Counted from the first letter of the stretch, positions 8,730 through 17,749 are shown. The stretch: DNA of 64,000 bases from Candidatus Methanocorpusculum faecipullorum (GCA_018883755.1 JAHLFR010000007.1:18791-82790), one strand, 5' to 3'. Translations and numbers: made by a program. Notes: a model not told the origin generated them from the letters alone.

Positions 8730-9818
8730 TTATCCAAGTTCATCCCAATCATTTTCGTTTCTGCGGCGAATAACTATAATTGCACCAACAATTACCAAAA
8801 CGGCAACAACGGCGATAACAATGTACATTGCATATGGGCCCACTGCATCAAGTGGGGACTTCTGCGCTTCTTCCCAGAGGGCATTTGATGTCTCAAGCGT
8901 ACTGGTCGATTTGTTCAGTGCCTCAAGTGACTGACTCTTCAAGGAGCTGGATACAGAACTAGGCAATGCATCATATGCAGATTTTGCAGTGTTGTAGAGA
9001 TTCTGCGCAGTCTCTTTAGACGTGGACAAAAGGATTACTCTGTTGTCATTCCATCCTTTTGCATTCAGGTTTGCGATGTTCTGTTCGATTGCATCGAGAT
9101 TACTCTTTGCCTTGGTCAGAGCGGCACTGACCATCTCTTTTTCTGCTTCCACTAAAGCTGCACTTGCGGAAACAAGTTCACTGGACGCAGTGGCAACGTC
9201 ATTTTTATGATTGTCAGCAGCATCCAGATAATCCCGTGCAGTTTCCAGTTTGGAAATAGCGGTCGAAACATCAGCACCCTGCTTGGAAAGCTCGGTAATT
9301 TGGGAATCCAGTTCATTGATCGCGTTTTGAACATCCTCAATCTGATCGGGAATATCATCCGGATTATACACCATCTGTTTGTCAGATTGATAACTGCTGA
9401 TAACGGTATTTGAATCAGTGATCTGTTCTACTTTTATAACTGTAATTTCCATCCCAGCTTTGTTCTCTGGGACCTTTCCATCAAGATAAATAGTGAGTTT
9501 CACATCCTGGGGCAGATCTGAAAGACTATATCCATCAAAATAACGCTTTCCTGCAGGGAACTCAGTAATTGGAGTACCATCTAGGGAAGTGAGAGATCCT
9601 GTCCATACTGCAGAGGTAAGATCAGTAGTAAGATCGATCCGATCGACATCAGAATTTGCAGCAAAGGTGATCGTCATGGTTGCGGAGACCGAATCCCCCG
9701 GCATCAAGCTTCCCGACGGATTGATGTTTGCTTCAGTATTACTGTTCCAAGCACTTACAGTACCGACCAGTGCGGCACAGAACAGAAGAGCAATCAAAAA
9801 ATATGTGATTTTTTTCAT
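8730..9818 (-). CDS. Surface protein with signal peptide, coiled coil and C-terminal membrane anchor
   Basis: A 362-residue protein I cannot assign to a named family. It has an N-terminal signal peptide (KKITYFLIALLFCAALVGTVSAW), a beta-rich ectodomain of about 110 residues, then about 170 residues of coiled coil (DQIEDVQNAINELDSQITELS and ISKLETARDYLDAADNHK), and a C-terminal membrane helix (MYIVIAVVAVLVIVGAII) followed by RRR. The ATG at 9816-9818 has a GAGGTG site 6 bases upstream; a slightly earlier ATG lacks this. It follows the CetZ gene with 8 bases between stop and start, so the pair is probably co-translated. Possible role: envelope or cell-shape structure, inferred from the neighbour. 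Confidence 0.75.
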   Translation of the reverse strand: MKKITYFLIALLFCAALVGTVSAWNSNTEANINPSGSLMPGDSVSATMTITFAANSDVDRIDLTTDLTSAVWTGSLTSLDGTPITEFPAGKRYFDGYSLSDLPQDVKLTIYLDGKVPENKAGMEITVIKVEQITDSNTVISSYQSDKQMVYNPDDIPDQIEDVQNAINELDSQITELSKQGADVSTAISKLETARDYLDAADNHKNDVATASSELVSASAALVEAEKEMVSAALTKAKSNLDAIEQNIANLNAKGWNDNRVILLSTSKETAQNLYNTAKSAYDALPSSVSSSLKSQSLEALNKSTSTLETSNALWEEAQKSPLDAVGPYAMYIVIAVVAVLVIVGAIIVIRRRNENDWDELG

Positions 9819-9826
9819 ATAACACC

Positions 9827-11035
9827 TCATTCAAAGAGTGGATCGATCCCGTCATCAAACATAGCAGTATGGGACCGCTCACGGGATCGTACAACCTCCT
9901 CCTTTGCCTCTTTTGCAAGCTCCATCAGTTCACGAATACGTGGAGCATCACCAATACTTGCAAGCAGAACAACTGCCGCCACATATCCGCTGTCCACCGG
10001 ATAATCACCACCACGAACCTCAACGCCTGCAATATTTTCTTCAACCCAGCTCTTAGACTTCTCAACGCCTTTTCTATCAAGTTCACTTGGCGGACCTGCA
10101 ACCAGTACAAGAGCACGCTCTGCAGTTGAGTAGTCGCAGGGAAGCGTAAGACGGCCTAACATTGCACGGCGGACCAAGCCAATGATCTTTGCAGATTTAT
10201 CCTCACCTGATGCAATATCGACATGTGGTTCGGCTTTCTTTTCCTTCTTTCCAAGAATACTGGAGAGAAGACCTCCATTGTTGTCCTTCTTTGAAGACGG
10301 CTTTCCCCCACCCTTGACGACTGGAATAGCCTCACTGATGGCATAACCAACTGATGAAATACCTCCGCCACGGAGGGTGTTGATGATTTCACTGGAGTCA
10401 ACAACCATTTCACCAACGCCATATTTACCGACCTCTCCTGCACGGAACAGAACACCAAACCGGCGGACGATTTCTTCATTGAGACGCTCATATGCACTCT
10501 TTACACTTTCACCATCATTTTTCCAAGCACTGTTGTCGAATACGATGACATTGTCCGCTTCGTTAACCAGCGTTGAAAGACTGCGTGCAGCGTTTAAAGA
10601 ATAGAGACGACCTTCTTCAGGTGCAGGAATAATACCTACTGCGTATACCGGCTCGCGATAGATACGCTTTAAGTGACGACAGAGAACCGGGGATCCTCCA
10701 GATCCCGTTCCCCCACCAAGACCGGCACACACAACGAATGCATCGATGTCATGCGTACCGCGGCGATCGATTGCACTAATAATAGTGTCAATCTCATCTG
10801 CTGCTACTTTTGCACCGGTCACGTTATCAGTACCGACACCGTGGCCTTTAACCATTGTCTGACCGATCAGCAGGCGATCTTCCATGGGAATGTTCTTAAT
10901 TCCCATCAGATCGGTTCGGGCAGTATTGATAACAATACCGCGGAAGCTTGTAGATCCTAACTTTCTGTCCTGTGCGAGGAACATATCCACGAGCTTCCCT
11001 CCTGCCTGTCCGAATCCTATAAAAAATACCCGCAT
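9827..11035 (-). CDS. CetZ-type tubulin/FtsZ-family GTPase
   Basis: A 402-residue tubulin-superfamily protein. The tubulin signature GLGGGTGSGGSPVL (near residue 108) binds GTP phosphates, the N-terminus has GFGQAGGKLVDMF, and the synergy loop region (SIGDAPRIRELMELAKEA) lies near the C-terminus. GTGSGG rather than GTGTGA and the INTARTDL block favour CetZ over FtsZ. CetZ proteins control cell shape in haloarchaea. A low-complexity lysine/glycine-rich insert (about residues 244-285) interrupts the C-terminal domain. The next gene downstream encodes a membrane-anchored coiled-coil surface protein. Confidence 0.85.
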   Translation of the reverse strand: MRVFFIGFGQAGGKLVDMFLAQDRKLGSTSFRGIVINTARTDLMGIKNIPMEDRLLIGQTMVKGHGVGTDNVTGAKVAADEIDTIISAIDRRGTHDIDAFVVCAGLGGGTGSGGSPVLCRHLKRIYREPVYAVGIIPAPEEGRLYSLNAARSLSTLVNEADNVIVFDNSAWKNDGESVKSAYERLNEEIVRRFGVLFRAGEVGKYGVGEMVVDSSEIINTLRGGGISSVGYAISEAIPVVKGGGKPSSKKDNNGGLLSSILGKKEKKAEPHVDIASGEDKSAKIIGLVRRAMLGRLTLPCDYSTAERALVLVAGPPSELDRKGVEKSKSWVEENIAGVEVRGGDYPVDSGYVAAVVLLASIGDAPRIRELMELAKEAKEEVVRSRERSHTAMFDDGIDPLFE

Positions 11036-11156
11036 TTACACTGACACCTTTTTTGTTGAGTGTATGTATGTCATTTCTTGGATATATATGACTGCATTAG
11101 TTATACGGCTACGTTAGTCAAAAACTTTCTTATGATGCAGGTGTACTAAATAGTGT

Positions 11157-12404
11157 ATGAAGATCGGTATTCTCGGTGCAGGCCTGACAGGACTTGCCGC
11201 TGCCCTTCGTCTGGCAAAAGCAGGTGATGTCGTTGTATTTGAGAAGAATGAAATGGCGGGGGGTTGTCTTGCTTCCAAACAATATGGATCTTATATTCTG
11301 GAGACCCTGTATCACCACTGTTTCTCTGGCGATACCGAGCTGTTTTCTCTTTTAAAAGAACTCGACCTCAAAGACGATCTGATCTGGTTGAAAGGATCAA
11401 CTGGATATTATATGAACGGAAAACTGCATCCTCTCACCACACCCATGGAAATTTTCCGTTATCCCTGCCTGAGTTTTTTTCAAAAGGTACGACTCGGGAT
11501 GTTCGTCTTAAGTTCCCGCAAAATTGACATGGCAGTACTTGACAACATCACCGCAAAGGAGTATCTCTACGAAAAAGTCGGTGAAGATATCTATAATGTA
11601 TTTTTTGCTCCGCTTCTTGCAAGCAAGTTTGGGCCGATGAAGGATGAGGTGTCTGCAGCATGGCTGATGAGCAGAATTGCAATAAGATCTGATCGCGGTG
11701 CAGAGGGAGAGCGGCTTGGATACCTGAAAGGAGGGTGGCACCGGCTGATCGATTCTATGGTGCATCGGTTGAAAGAGGCCGGTGCAGATCTGAGGTTTTC
11801 CACCCCGGTACAGAGACTCCAATTATTGGATGGAAAATGGATCATCAACGGAGAGGAATTTGATGCAGTTATTTCCACTCTTCCACCACAGATAACAATG
11901 TCTTTGATGAACGAAGAGACGGCAGAAAAGTTCTCCCTACCCATGTTACCATACCAAGGAGCGGCTTGTATGACGTTGGGACTCGCCAAGGATCCGTCAG
12001 CAGGAATTTACTGGACCAATATGGGAGATCCCGCACCGTACGGGGCGGTGGTTGTTCACACGAACTTTGTCCCTTATGACTGGTACGGCGAACATGTAGT
12101 GTATCTCGCCTCGTACTTCAAAGACAACCCAGCAACCGATCTCAAAGAGAAGATGATTGATGATTTCTGTGACAGGTTTGGAATAGGAAAAGAGATAATT
12201 CATCACGCCGACCTGTACATTGACAAGTTCGCGGGGCCCGTATATGTGACCGGTTATCGGAACATGATACCCAATACCGATGCCGGACACAATCTGTTCA
12301 TTGCTGGCATGTACTCAGTGGAGAACTATCCCGAACGGAGCATGGAAGGTTCTGTTCGTGCAGGACACCGCGTGGCTGCCCTGCTTAAGGAGAAAATTTC
12401 GTGA
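11157..12404 (+). CDS. FAD-dependent oxidoreductase of the amine oxidase/protoporphyrinogen oxidase-like family
   Basis: A 415-residue flavoprotein. The N-terminal dinucleotide-binding motif GILGAGLTGLAAALRLAKAG is followed by an acidic residue at VVFEKNEMAGG, which is the usual FAD ribose contact. A C-terminal block LFIAGMYSVENYPERSMEGSVRAG closes the FAD fold. The family is broad (COG1232-like), including carotenoid and haem enzymes and many members in polysaccharide clusters; the substrate here is unknown. Its TGA overlaps the GTG start of the next gene, so it is the first gene of the five-gene sugar cluster. Confidence 0.75.
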   Translation: MKIGILGAGLTGLAAALRLAKAGDVVVFEKNEMAGGCLASKQYGSYILETLYHHCFSGDTELFSLLKELDLKDDLIWLKGSTGYYMNGKLHPLTTPMEIFRYPCLSFFQKVRLGMFVLSSRKIDMAVLDNITAKEYLYEKVGEDIYNVFFAPLLASKFGPMKDEVSAAWLMSRIAIRSDRGAEGERLGYLKGGWHRLIDSMVHRLKEAGADLRFSTPVQRLQLLDGKWIINGEEFDAVISTLPPQITMSLMNEETAEKFSLPMLPYQGAACMTLGLAKDPSAGIYWTNMGDPAPYGAVVVHTNFVPYDWYGEHVVYLASYFKDNPATDLKEKMIDDFCDRFGIGKEIIHHADLYIDKFAGPVYVTGYRNMIPNTDAGHNLFIAGMYSVENYPERSMEGSVRAGHRVAALLKEKIS

Positions 12405-13117
12405 ATCCCGTACAAATAACCGTAGTGTTGCCTGTCTATAATGATGTTGAGGCATTACGATCTGCAATCCCAAAATCGCTTGAAGCGTTGACTGAGTTCG
12501 GAAAAAGTTTTGAACTGATTGTCGCCGAGGATGGGAGTTCCGACGGGAGCCGCGAGTTAGTTGAGGAATGGGAACGGAAAGATCCGCGTGTCCGTCTGCT
12601 GCACAGCGACGAACGGCAGGGACGGGGACGGGCACTGAACCGTGCACTTGCGGAGTCAAATGGCAAAATATTCTGTTACTATGACGTGGACCTTGCAACA
12701 GACATCAAACATCTTCCTGAACTCCTGACTCGAATCGAAGATGGTGCAGCAGTTGCGACCGGATCGCGTTTGATGCCGGAGAGTAAAATTATCCGGAGCG
12801 GTGACCGGGAGTTTGCGAGCCGCAGTTACAATACACTGGTCCGGCTGTTTCTTGGAAGCCGTCTCCGGGATCATCAGTGCGGATTCAAGGCATACCGGGC
12901 AGATGTGCTGCGGGAACTGGTTCCAAAGATCCGTGCGCCTCACTGGTTCTGGGATACCGAGTCAGTGGTACTTGCACAGCGTGCAGGACTCCGCGTGGAC
13001 GAATTTCCGGTTGTTTGGACACAGGGACCGGGAACAACAGTCCGGTTCAAGGACGTGTACGGGATGGGAATGGATATTCTAAAAATGTGGTGGCGGCTAC
13101 ATGTGGAAAAAAATTAG
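12401..13117 (+). CDS. Family 2 glycosyltransferase, dolichyl-phosphate hexose synthase-like
   Basis: A 238-residue GT2 enzyme of the DPM1 type without a membrane domain. Seen: nucleotide-sugar motif VAEDGSSDGSRE, the DxD metal motif in YYDVDLATD, the RLRDHQCGFKAYR acceptor-site block and the WFWDTE block. It probably loads a sugar onto dolichyl or polyprenyl phosphate from a nucleotide donor. The GTG start at 12401 overlaps the previous stop by 4 bases; its own 3' end overlaps the flippase gene by 17 bases. A paralogue with the same motif order closes the cluster. Confidence 0.87.
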   Translation: MNPVQITVVLPVYNDVEALRSAIPKSLEALTEFGKSFELIVAEDGSSDGSRELVEEWERKDPRVRLLHSDERQGRGRALNRALAESNGKIFCYYDVDLATDIKHLPELLTRIEDGAAVATGSRLMPESKIIRSGDREFASRSYNTLVRLFLGSRLRDHQCGFKAYRADVLRELVPKIRAPHWFWDTESVVLAQRAGLRVDEFPVVWTQGPGTTVRFKDVYGMGMDILKMWWRLHVEKN

Positions 13118-14081
13118 TGCTGTACTTATCCCCACTCTTATTGCTGCTGCACTGATTGTGGTTATGCTTGCAAGAGTCTGGGATGATCTGCTGATCGCAG
13201 TCCAACATTTGGTTCCCGCCTACCTTATCGGAGCGATTCTGATCTGTCTTGCCGCATGGTACCTGCGTGGCTGGCGGTACCAGTATATCCTAAAGAAATT
13301 AGGGACGCAAATAGGTCTTAACTTTTCCACCGCCTGCATTTATGTATCCCAAACAGCGAATCTGATCATTCCCGCACGGCTGGGTGACTTTGTTCGGCTC
13401 TTTATTCTAAAACACGAGAAAGAAACGCCTTATACAAACAGTTTCACCTCAGTTGTCGCAGAGCGTGTGTATGATGTTATCATCATCGCAGTTCTTGGAC
13501 TATTTGCATTGCCAATGCTGATTAGCCTCGTTCCCGCATGGTTTGTCTGGATGATCGTTTTCGTTCTGGGAGCAGGTGCAGTATTTTTCCTTTTTCTTCT
13601 TCTCTCACGCAGACTCCATGCGGAAAATAAAATCTTCAAAAAAATTTTGGAGGTGTTAGATCAGCTCAGACAGGTGTCTTCAACGCCAGCATCACTTGCA
13701 GCGTTATCACTTTCATCTGCTATCATCTGGATGATGGATGTGACCATCTGTTATCTTGTCTCGCTGATGTTTGGAGTGACAATCCCGTTTATGCTGGTAC
13801 TGCTTGCAATTGTGATCGGAAATCTTGTGAAAGCGGTACCGATCACTCCCGGTGGTATTGGAACGTATGAACTTGCACTCGTAATTACGTTTGAGATAGG
13901 CGGAGTGCCTGCGGCGACGGCTACTCTGATCGCAGTGGTAGATCATCTGATCAAAAATCTTGTTACCCTCGCTGGAGGAGTGGTCTCCCTGTACTACTTC
14001 GGCGACTGGGCAGTGTCACTGTTAAAACGGTTGTTCCATGAGGATGCAAAAAAACTGAAGGAGGAGCATGGTTCCTCCTGA
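13101..14081 (+). CDS. Flippase-like membrane protein (AglD/LPG synthase TM family)
   Basis: A 326-residue protein with about eight membrane segments. The conserved elements LIIPARLGDFVRLFILKHE, SVVAERVYDVIIIAVLG and VPITPGGIGTYELALV match the lysylphosphatidylglycerol-synthase transmembrane family that includes the C-terminal half of haloarchaeal AglD. Such proteins are thought to move lipid-linked sugars or act with GT2 enzymes. It overlaps both neighbours (17 bases upstream, 14 downstream), so the cluster is tightly coupled. Confidence 0.83.
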   Translation: MWKKISAVLIPTLIAAALIVVMLARVWDDLLIAVQHLVPAYLIGAILICLAAWYLRGWRYQYILKKLGTQIGLNFSTACIYVSQTANLIIPARLGDFVRLFILKHEKETPYTNSFTSVVAERVYDVIIIAVLGLFALPMLISLVPAWFVWMIVFVLGAGAVFFLFLLLSRRLHAENKIFKKILEVLDQLRQVSSTPASLAALSLSSAIIWMMDVTICYLVSLMFGVTIPFMLVLLAIVIGNLVKAVPITPGGIGTYELALVITFEIGGVPAATATLIAVVDHLIKNLVTLAGGVVSLYYFGDWAVSLLKRLFHEDAKKLKEEHGSS

Positions 14082-16071
14082 AGTACAGATACTGACGGTC
14101 GTTCTCTGGCTGATTGTGATGAAGTTCTGCCAGATGACCACCTATCCGTATCTAAAACCTGCGGTGGGCAACCTTTCATATGGTCTTGCCTACCCGTTTT
14201 CAATTCTTGTACTGACCTTTGTCACTTGGTATCTTGGTCTGGTTGGTCTACCGGTACAGCTTGCCCTGTTAGTATTTGTAACTTCAGGAGCGTATGCCTT
14301 TGTCTCAAAAAAGTATGATAAAACAGAGATACTTAAGAACCTGAAATGGGATCTGGTGTTCTTCGGGGCATTTGCACTGATGTTGATCTCACGGTTCCTG
14401 ACACCAGGAATTATTCCAAGCGGAGAGAAGTTTATGGACGCTGCATTTCTGGGAAGCATTATGCTGAGCCCAACAGTTACGCCGCTGGATCCCTGGTATG
14501 CAGGCGGAGAACTGTCCATCTATTATTACCTCGGCCATTGGATGTGCGGAGTGCTTGGTATTCTTTCCAACGGTACACCTACAGTTGTGTTCAATCTGAT
14601 GCTGCCGACCGTGTTTGCGCTTGCGGCTGTGTCAGCATATGCAATAGGTGTTCTCCTGTTAAAGCGTCATCAGTGGATATCAATGCTTGTCCTAATCCTC
14701 CCCAACGCTGCTCTAATCTGGCATACTATTGTTGGTGGAGGAGCTGTCGGGATCTGGTGGGCATCAACACGGGTGATCGAGAATACAATCAACGAGTATC
14801 CAATGTTTTCGTTTCTCTGGGGAGATCCCCATGCCCATGTACTTGGATGCTTTAACCAGTTGTTCTTCCTCTGCTTGCTTGCAGTGCTGCTGGTAAGATG
14901 GAGTACACTGTCCAGAACAGGGAAATATCTGCTTTGCGTAATGCTTGCGTTATCACTTGGGACAATGCCCGCAATGAACTCATGGGATGTGATGGTGTAC
15001 GCCAGTGTGTATCTCGTTACAGCAGCAGTTTTGTGGATTAAACAGGGGCACAGTCTCCATGACGCTGTGCCGTTAGCCCTGGTCCCAGTACTTTCACTTG
15101 CATCCTATGCGCCGTTCCTGTACACAATGCTGTCTGGCGGAGGCACCAGTGTACAGGGATTTTTCCTGGTAACAACTCCGTCACCGTTCAATGAGTTTCT
15201 TGGAGTGTACCTGTTCTTTGTAGCAGTGTTTGTGGTTTTCTGTTTCTCTGTCCTGAAAAAATATCCGTGGCTGATTGCAGTGCCAGTGATATTTGCGATC
15301 GCCGGATATGCTAGTGCAGGTGTTGCACTGTTTTGTATTCTGTTGCTGATTGGAAAGCGAAGTTCATCCCCGGAGGTATTGTTTGGAATACTTGGAATGG
15401 TGATCGTGTTCCTGATGGAGTTCATTTATCTGAAGGACTATATGGGAGATGTAAACTACCGGATGAACACGGTGTTTAAGTTTGGATTCTGTGCATGGTT
15501 CATGCTGGGAACATCCATTCTTCTGATGATTGGAAAATATGCAGAGAACCGGTTTGCAGAGATTCCAAAAGGTCGTGCTGTTGCGATTGCTGCAATAATT
15601 TTCGTGGTACTTGCAACACTTATCGGATGCTGCGGGATCCAGTTAGGTTACCCAGGAGGAACACTGGACGGTGCAGCATGGCTGGAAAGCCATCATCCAG
15701 CAGATGCAGCGGGTATTGCGTATCTTGCAGGTATCGCATCTCCCGGAGATATCGTCGTAGAGGCGGCAGATGGATCGTATGCCTACAACGGGCGTGTATC
15801 AGCAATGACTGGGCTTCCCACGATTGTTGGCTGGGTGGGACATGAATCTGGGTGGCGAAGTGGTGTCGGTGATGCAGGAACACGGTGGAGCGATGTTCGA
15901 ATGATCTACGAAGATCCATCCAAGACGATTTCTTTGATGGATCAGTACGGTGCAAAATATCTCTTTGTTGGAGATGTAGAACAGGAGTTGTACACGGTGA
16001 ACCTGCCTGATGAAGGATTAACAGAGATATTTACAGCAGACGGTGTGAGTATTTATCAACGCAACAACTAA
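14068..16071 (+). CDS. DUF2298 multi-pass membrane protein, probable lipid-sugar-dependent glycosyltransferase
   Basis: A 667-residue membrane protein with roughly a dozen hydrophobic segments. It carries the DUF2298 (archaeal/chloroflexal YYY) hallmarks: SGEKFMDAAFLGSIM, PWYAGGELSIYYYLGHW and the EYPMFSFLWGDPHAHVLG block, plus a soluble C-terminal stretch with HHPADAAGIAYL and a GWxGHESGWR element. The family has been proposed to have a GT-C-like topology; enzymatic function is inference. The preceding GT2 and flippase-like proteins would supply and present lipid-phosphate sugars to it. Confidence 0.8.
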   Translation: MVPPEVQILTVVLWLIVMKFCQMTTYPYLKPAVGNLSYGLAYPFSILVLTFVTWYLGLVGLPVQLALLVFVTSGAYAFVSKKYDKTEILKNLKWDLVFFGAFALMLISRFLTPGIIPSGEKFMDAAFLGSIMLSPTVTPLDPWYAGGELSIYYYLGHWMCGVLGILSNGTPTVVFNLMLPTVFALAAVSAYAIGVLLLKRHQWISMLVLILPNAALIWHTIVGGGAVGIWWASTRVIENTINEYPMFSFLWGDPHAHVLGCFNQLFFLCLLAVLLVRWSTLSRTGKYLLCVMLALSLGTMPAMNSWDVMVYASVYLVTAAVLWIKQGHSLHDAVPLALVPVLSLASYAPFLYTMLSGGGTSVQGFFLVTTPSPFNEFLGVYLFFVAVFVVFCFSVLKKYPWLIAVPVIFAIAGYASAGVALFCILLLIGKRSSSPEVLFGILGMVIVFLMEFIYLKDYMGDVNYRMNTVFKFGFCAWFMLGTSILLMIGKYAENRFAEIPKGRAVAIAAIIFVVLATLIGCCGIQLGYPGGTLDGAAWLESHHPADAAGIAYLAGIASPGDIVVEAADGSYAYNGRVSAMTGLPTIVGWVGHESGWRSGVGDAGTRWSDVRMIYEDPSKTISLMDQYGAKYLFVGDVEQELYTVNLPDEGLTEIFTADGVSIYQRNN

Positions 16072-16084
16072 CGAGTTAGGAAGA

Positions 16085-16816
16085 ATGGATCATCCAGTAC
16101 TTACTGTAGTAATTCCTGTCTATAATGATGCAGCTGCTCTACGCGAGGCAGTACCCGCATCAATAGAGATACTGGAAGGGCTCGGGCTGTCGTTTGAGAT
16201 GATCCTCTGTGAGGATGCAAGTACCGACGGAAGCCGTGAGGTCGCCGAAACATTTGCAGCAACAGACAACCGTATCAAACTCAACCACAGTGATGTCCGC
16301 AGAGGAAAAGGAGGAGCACTCTCAGATGCACTTGCCCAGTCCCGCGGTGACATCTTTTGTTTTTATGATGTGGACCTCTCAACAGATCTTGCAGACCTGC
16401 ACACCCTCATCGAGAAAATCCAGGCGGGTGCAGACATTGCAGTTGGATCACGGTTCCTTGAAGAAAGTACCGTACTGCGTTCAGGCGATCGTGAGATGAC
16501 CAGTGTTGGATTCAATACAATGGTACATCTGCTCCTTGGAAGCAATATCCGTGATCATCAGTGCGGGTTTAAAGCATTTCACCGTGACCGACTAGCAAAA
16601 CTGATTCCGTATGTGCAGGCGCGCGGTTGGACCTGGGACACTGAGGTTCTCGCAATTGGACAAAGATGCGGTTATACCATTGAAGAGATACCAATCACCT
16701 GGACAGAGGGTGAAAAGACGAATATCAGAACCAGAGACATTTTTTCCATGGGTTGGGCGGTACTGGGACTTGCATGGAGGATACGCATTATTGGCAGGTA
16801 TCCGAAGGATGTCTAA
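16085..16816 (+). CDS. Family 2 glycosyltransferase, second DPM1-like paralogue
   Basis: A 243-residue GT2 enzyme closely similar in layout to the one at 12401: VVIPVYNDAAAL, CEDASTDGSRE, DxD in FYDVDLSTD, NIRDHQCGFKAFH and WTWDTEVLAIG. It starts 13 bases after the DUF2298 gene. Two paralogous dolichyl-phosphate sugar synthases in one cluster suggest two different donor sugars or a duplicated function. The substrate of each cannot be told from the sequence. Confidence 0.86.
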   Translation: MDHPVLTVVIPVYNDAAALREAVPASIEILEGLGLSFEMILCEDASTDGSREVAETFAATDNRIKLNHSDVRRGKGGALSDALAQSRGDIFCFYDVDLSTDLADLHTLIEKIQAGADIAVGSRFLEESTVLRSGDREMTSVGFNTMVHLLLGSNIRDHQCGFKAFHRDRLAKLIPYVQARGWTWDTEVLAIGQRCGYTIEEIPITWTEGEKTNIRTRDIFSMGWAVLGLAWRIRIIGRYPKDV

Positions 16817-16840
16817 CCTGCAGATCCTAAGGTTCTGTCC

Positions 16841-16873
16841 AAACCTTTATGGCAAACTCTGACCCATATATAG
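16841..16873 (+). promoter_or_regulatory. Candidate promoter of the L7Ae operon
   Basis: Two TATA-like elements are visible: AAACCTTTAT at 16841-16850 and CATATATAG at 16865-16873. Either would give a 5' leader of about 70-100 bases before the L7Ae ATG. The leader contains a short hairpin (GGATG at 16930-16934 with CATCC at 16945-16949) close to the start codon. Confidence 0.4.
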
Positions 16874-16967
16874 AGTTACGCCAGCAACGGTCTGTTACCT
16901 TACCAGGAGAGCCGCTGATGAGCGATGACGGATGGTCAGAGAATCATCCCGAGTGAAGTGAGTCATT

Positions 16968-17336
16968 ATGGCAAAGATTTACCAGATGTTTGAAGTCCCT
17001 GAAGAACTTCAGAACAAAGCACTTGAAGCTCTTGAGCTTGCACGTGACACCGGAAAGATTAAGAAAGGCGCAAATGAGGCAACCAAAGCCGTTGAGCGTG
17101 GAACCGCAGCTCTCGTCCTGATCGGTGCTGATGTTGCACCCGAAGAGATTGTCATGCACATTCCGGGACTTGCAGATGAAAAAGAGATTCCGTTCGTTTT
17201 TATCAACAAGCAGGCAGACATCGGTGCTGCATGCGGTCTTGACGTCGGATGCACTGCTGTTGCAATTGTAAAAGTCGGCAAAGGCAAGGAGATCGTTGAG
17301 GACCTTGCAGGCCAGATTAAGGCACTCAGAGGATAA
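16968..17336 (+). CDS. rpl7ae: Ribosomal protein L7Ae, kink-turn RNA-binding protein
   Basis: A 122-residue protein that binds kink-turns in 23S rRNA, box C/D and H/ACA guide RNAs and RNase P. The family core [27 protein letters not shown] and the later [15 protein letters not shown] are intact. It heads the conserved archaeal cluster L7Ae, S28e, L24e, Ndk. The S28e ATG follows 5 bases after its stop. Confidence 0.96.
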   Translation: MAKIYQMFEVPEELQNKALEALELARDTGKIKKGANEATKAVERGTAALVLIGADVAPEEIVMHIPGLADEKEIPFVFINKQADIGAACGLDVGCTAVAIVKVGKGKEIVEDLAGQIKALRG

Positions 17337-17341
17337 ATACC

Positions 17342-17550
17342 ATGCCTGATGATGCAACGCCAGCAGAAGTCATTGAGGTCATCGGCCTTACGGGCATGCA
17401 CGGTGAGGCAGCCAGATCAAGTGCCGTGTCCTTGACGGCCCGAACAAGGGGCGGATTATCACCCGGAACACCTTCGGCCCTATCCGCGAGGGTGACATCC
17501 TGATGCTCCTTGAGACAGAACGTGAAGCAAAGAAGCTCTCAAGACGGTGA
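17342..17550 (+). CDS. rps28e: Small-subunit ribosomal protein S28e, with apparent 1-nt frameshift
   Basis: The ATG at 17342 opens [15 protein letters not shown] followed by TGMHGEA, which is S28e. After codon 24 (17413) the frame turns into unrelated sequence and stops at a TGA near 17503. If one base is restored near 17413/17414, the other frame continues as [18 protein letters not shown] and ends [10 protein letters not shown] with TGA at 17548-17550, the normal S28e C-terminus. So both halves are present with a single missing base. S28e is a standard archaeal 30S protein; a base-calling or assembly error is more likely than a true mutation. The L24e gene follows after 7 bases. Confidence 0.85.
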
Positions 17551-17557
17551 GTAAGAG

Positions 17558-17749
17558 ATGGTCGATATCTATACCTGCAGCTACTGTGGCAAACAGCTTG
17601 AGCCGGGAACCGGCAAACTGTTCGTCAGAAAGGATGGTGCAGTCTTCTACTTCTGCTCCTCCAAATGCCAGAGCAACTACAACCTCGGTCGTATCCCGCG
17701 CCGTGTTGCCTGGACGGCAGCCGGGCGCAAGGCACGCGGCAAGGAGTAA
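17558..17749 (+). CDS. rpl24e: Large-subunit ribosomal protein L24e
   Basis: A 63-residue zinc-ribbon protein of the 50S subunit. Two cysteine pairs, [16 protein letters not shown] and [11 protein letters not shown], form the metal site (CxxC...CxxxC), followed by the basic [15 protein letters not shown] tail. It sits in the L7Ae-S28e-L24e-Ndk cluster and ends 4 bases before the ndk ATG. Confidence 0.95.
   Translation: MVDIYTCSYCGKQLEPGTGKLFVRKDGAVFYFCSSKCQSNYNLGRIPRRVAWTAAGRKARGKE

Noticed and set aside
16921..16967. Kink-turn in the L7Ae leader for autoregulation
   Set aside because: A GGATG/CATCC hairpin lies just before the start codon and L7Ae is known to bind kink-turns, but after the stem the bases (C, GAG, TGA) do not give the three-base bulge followed by GA opposite a GA next to the stem. 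The consensus is not met, so I do not call it.
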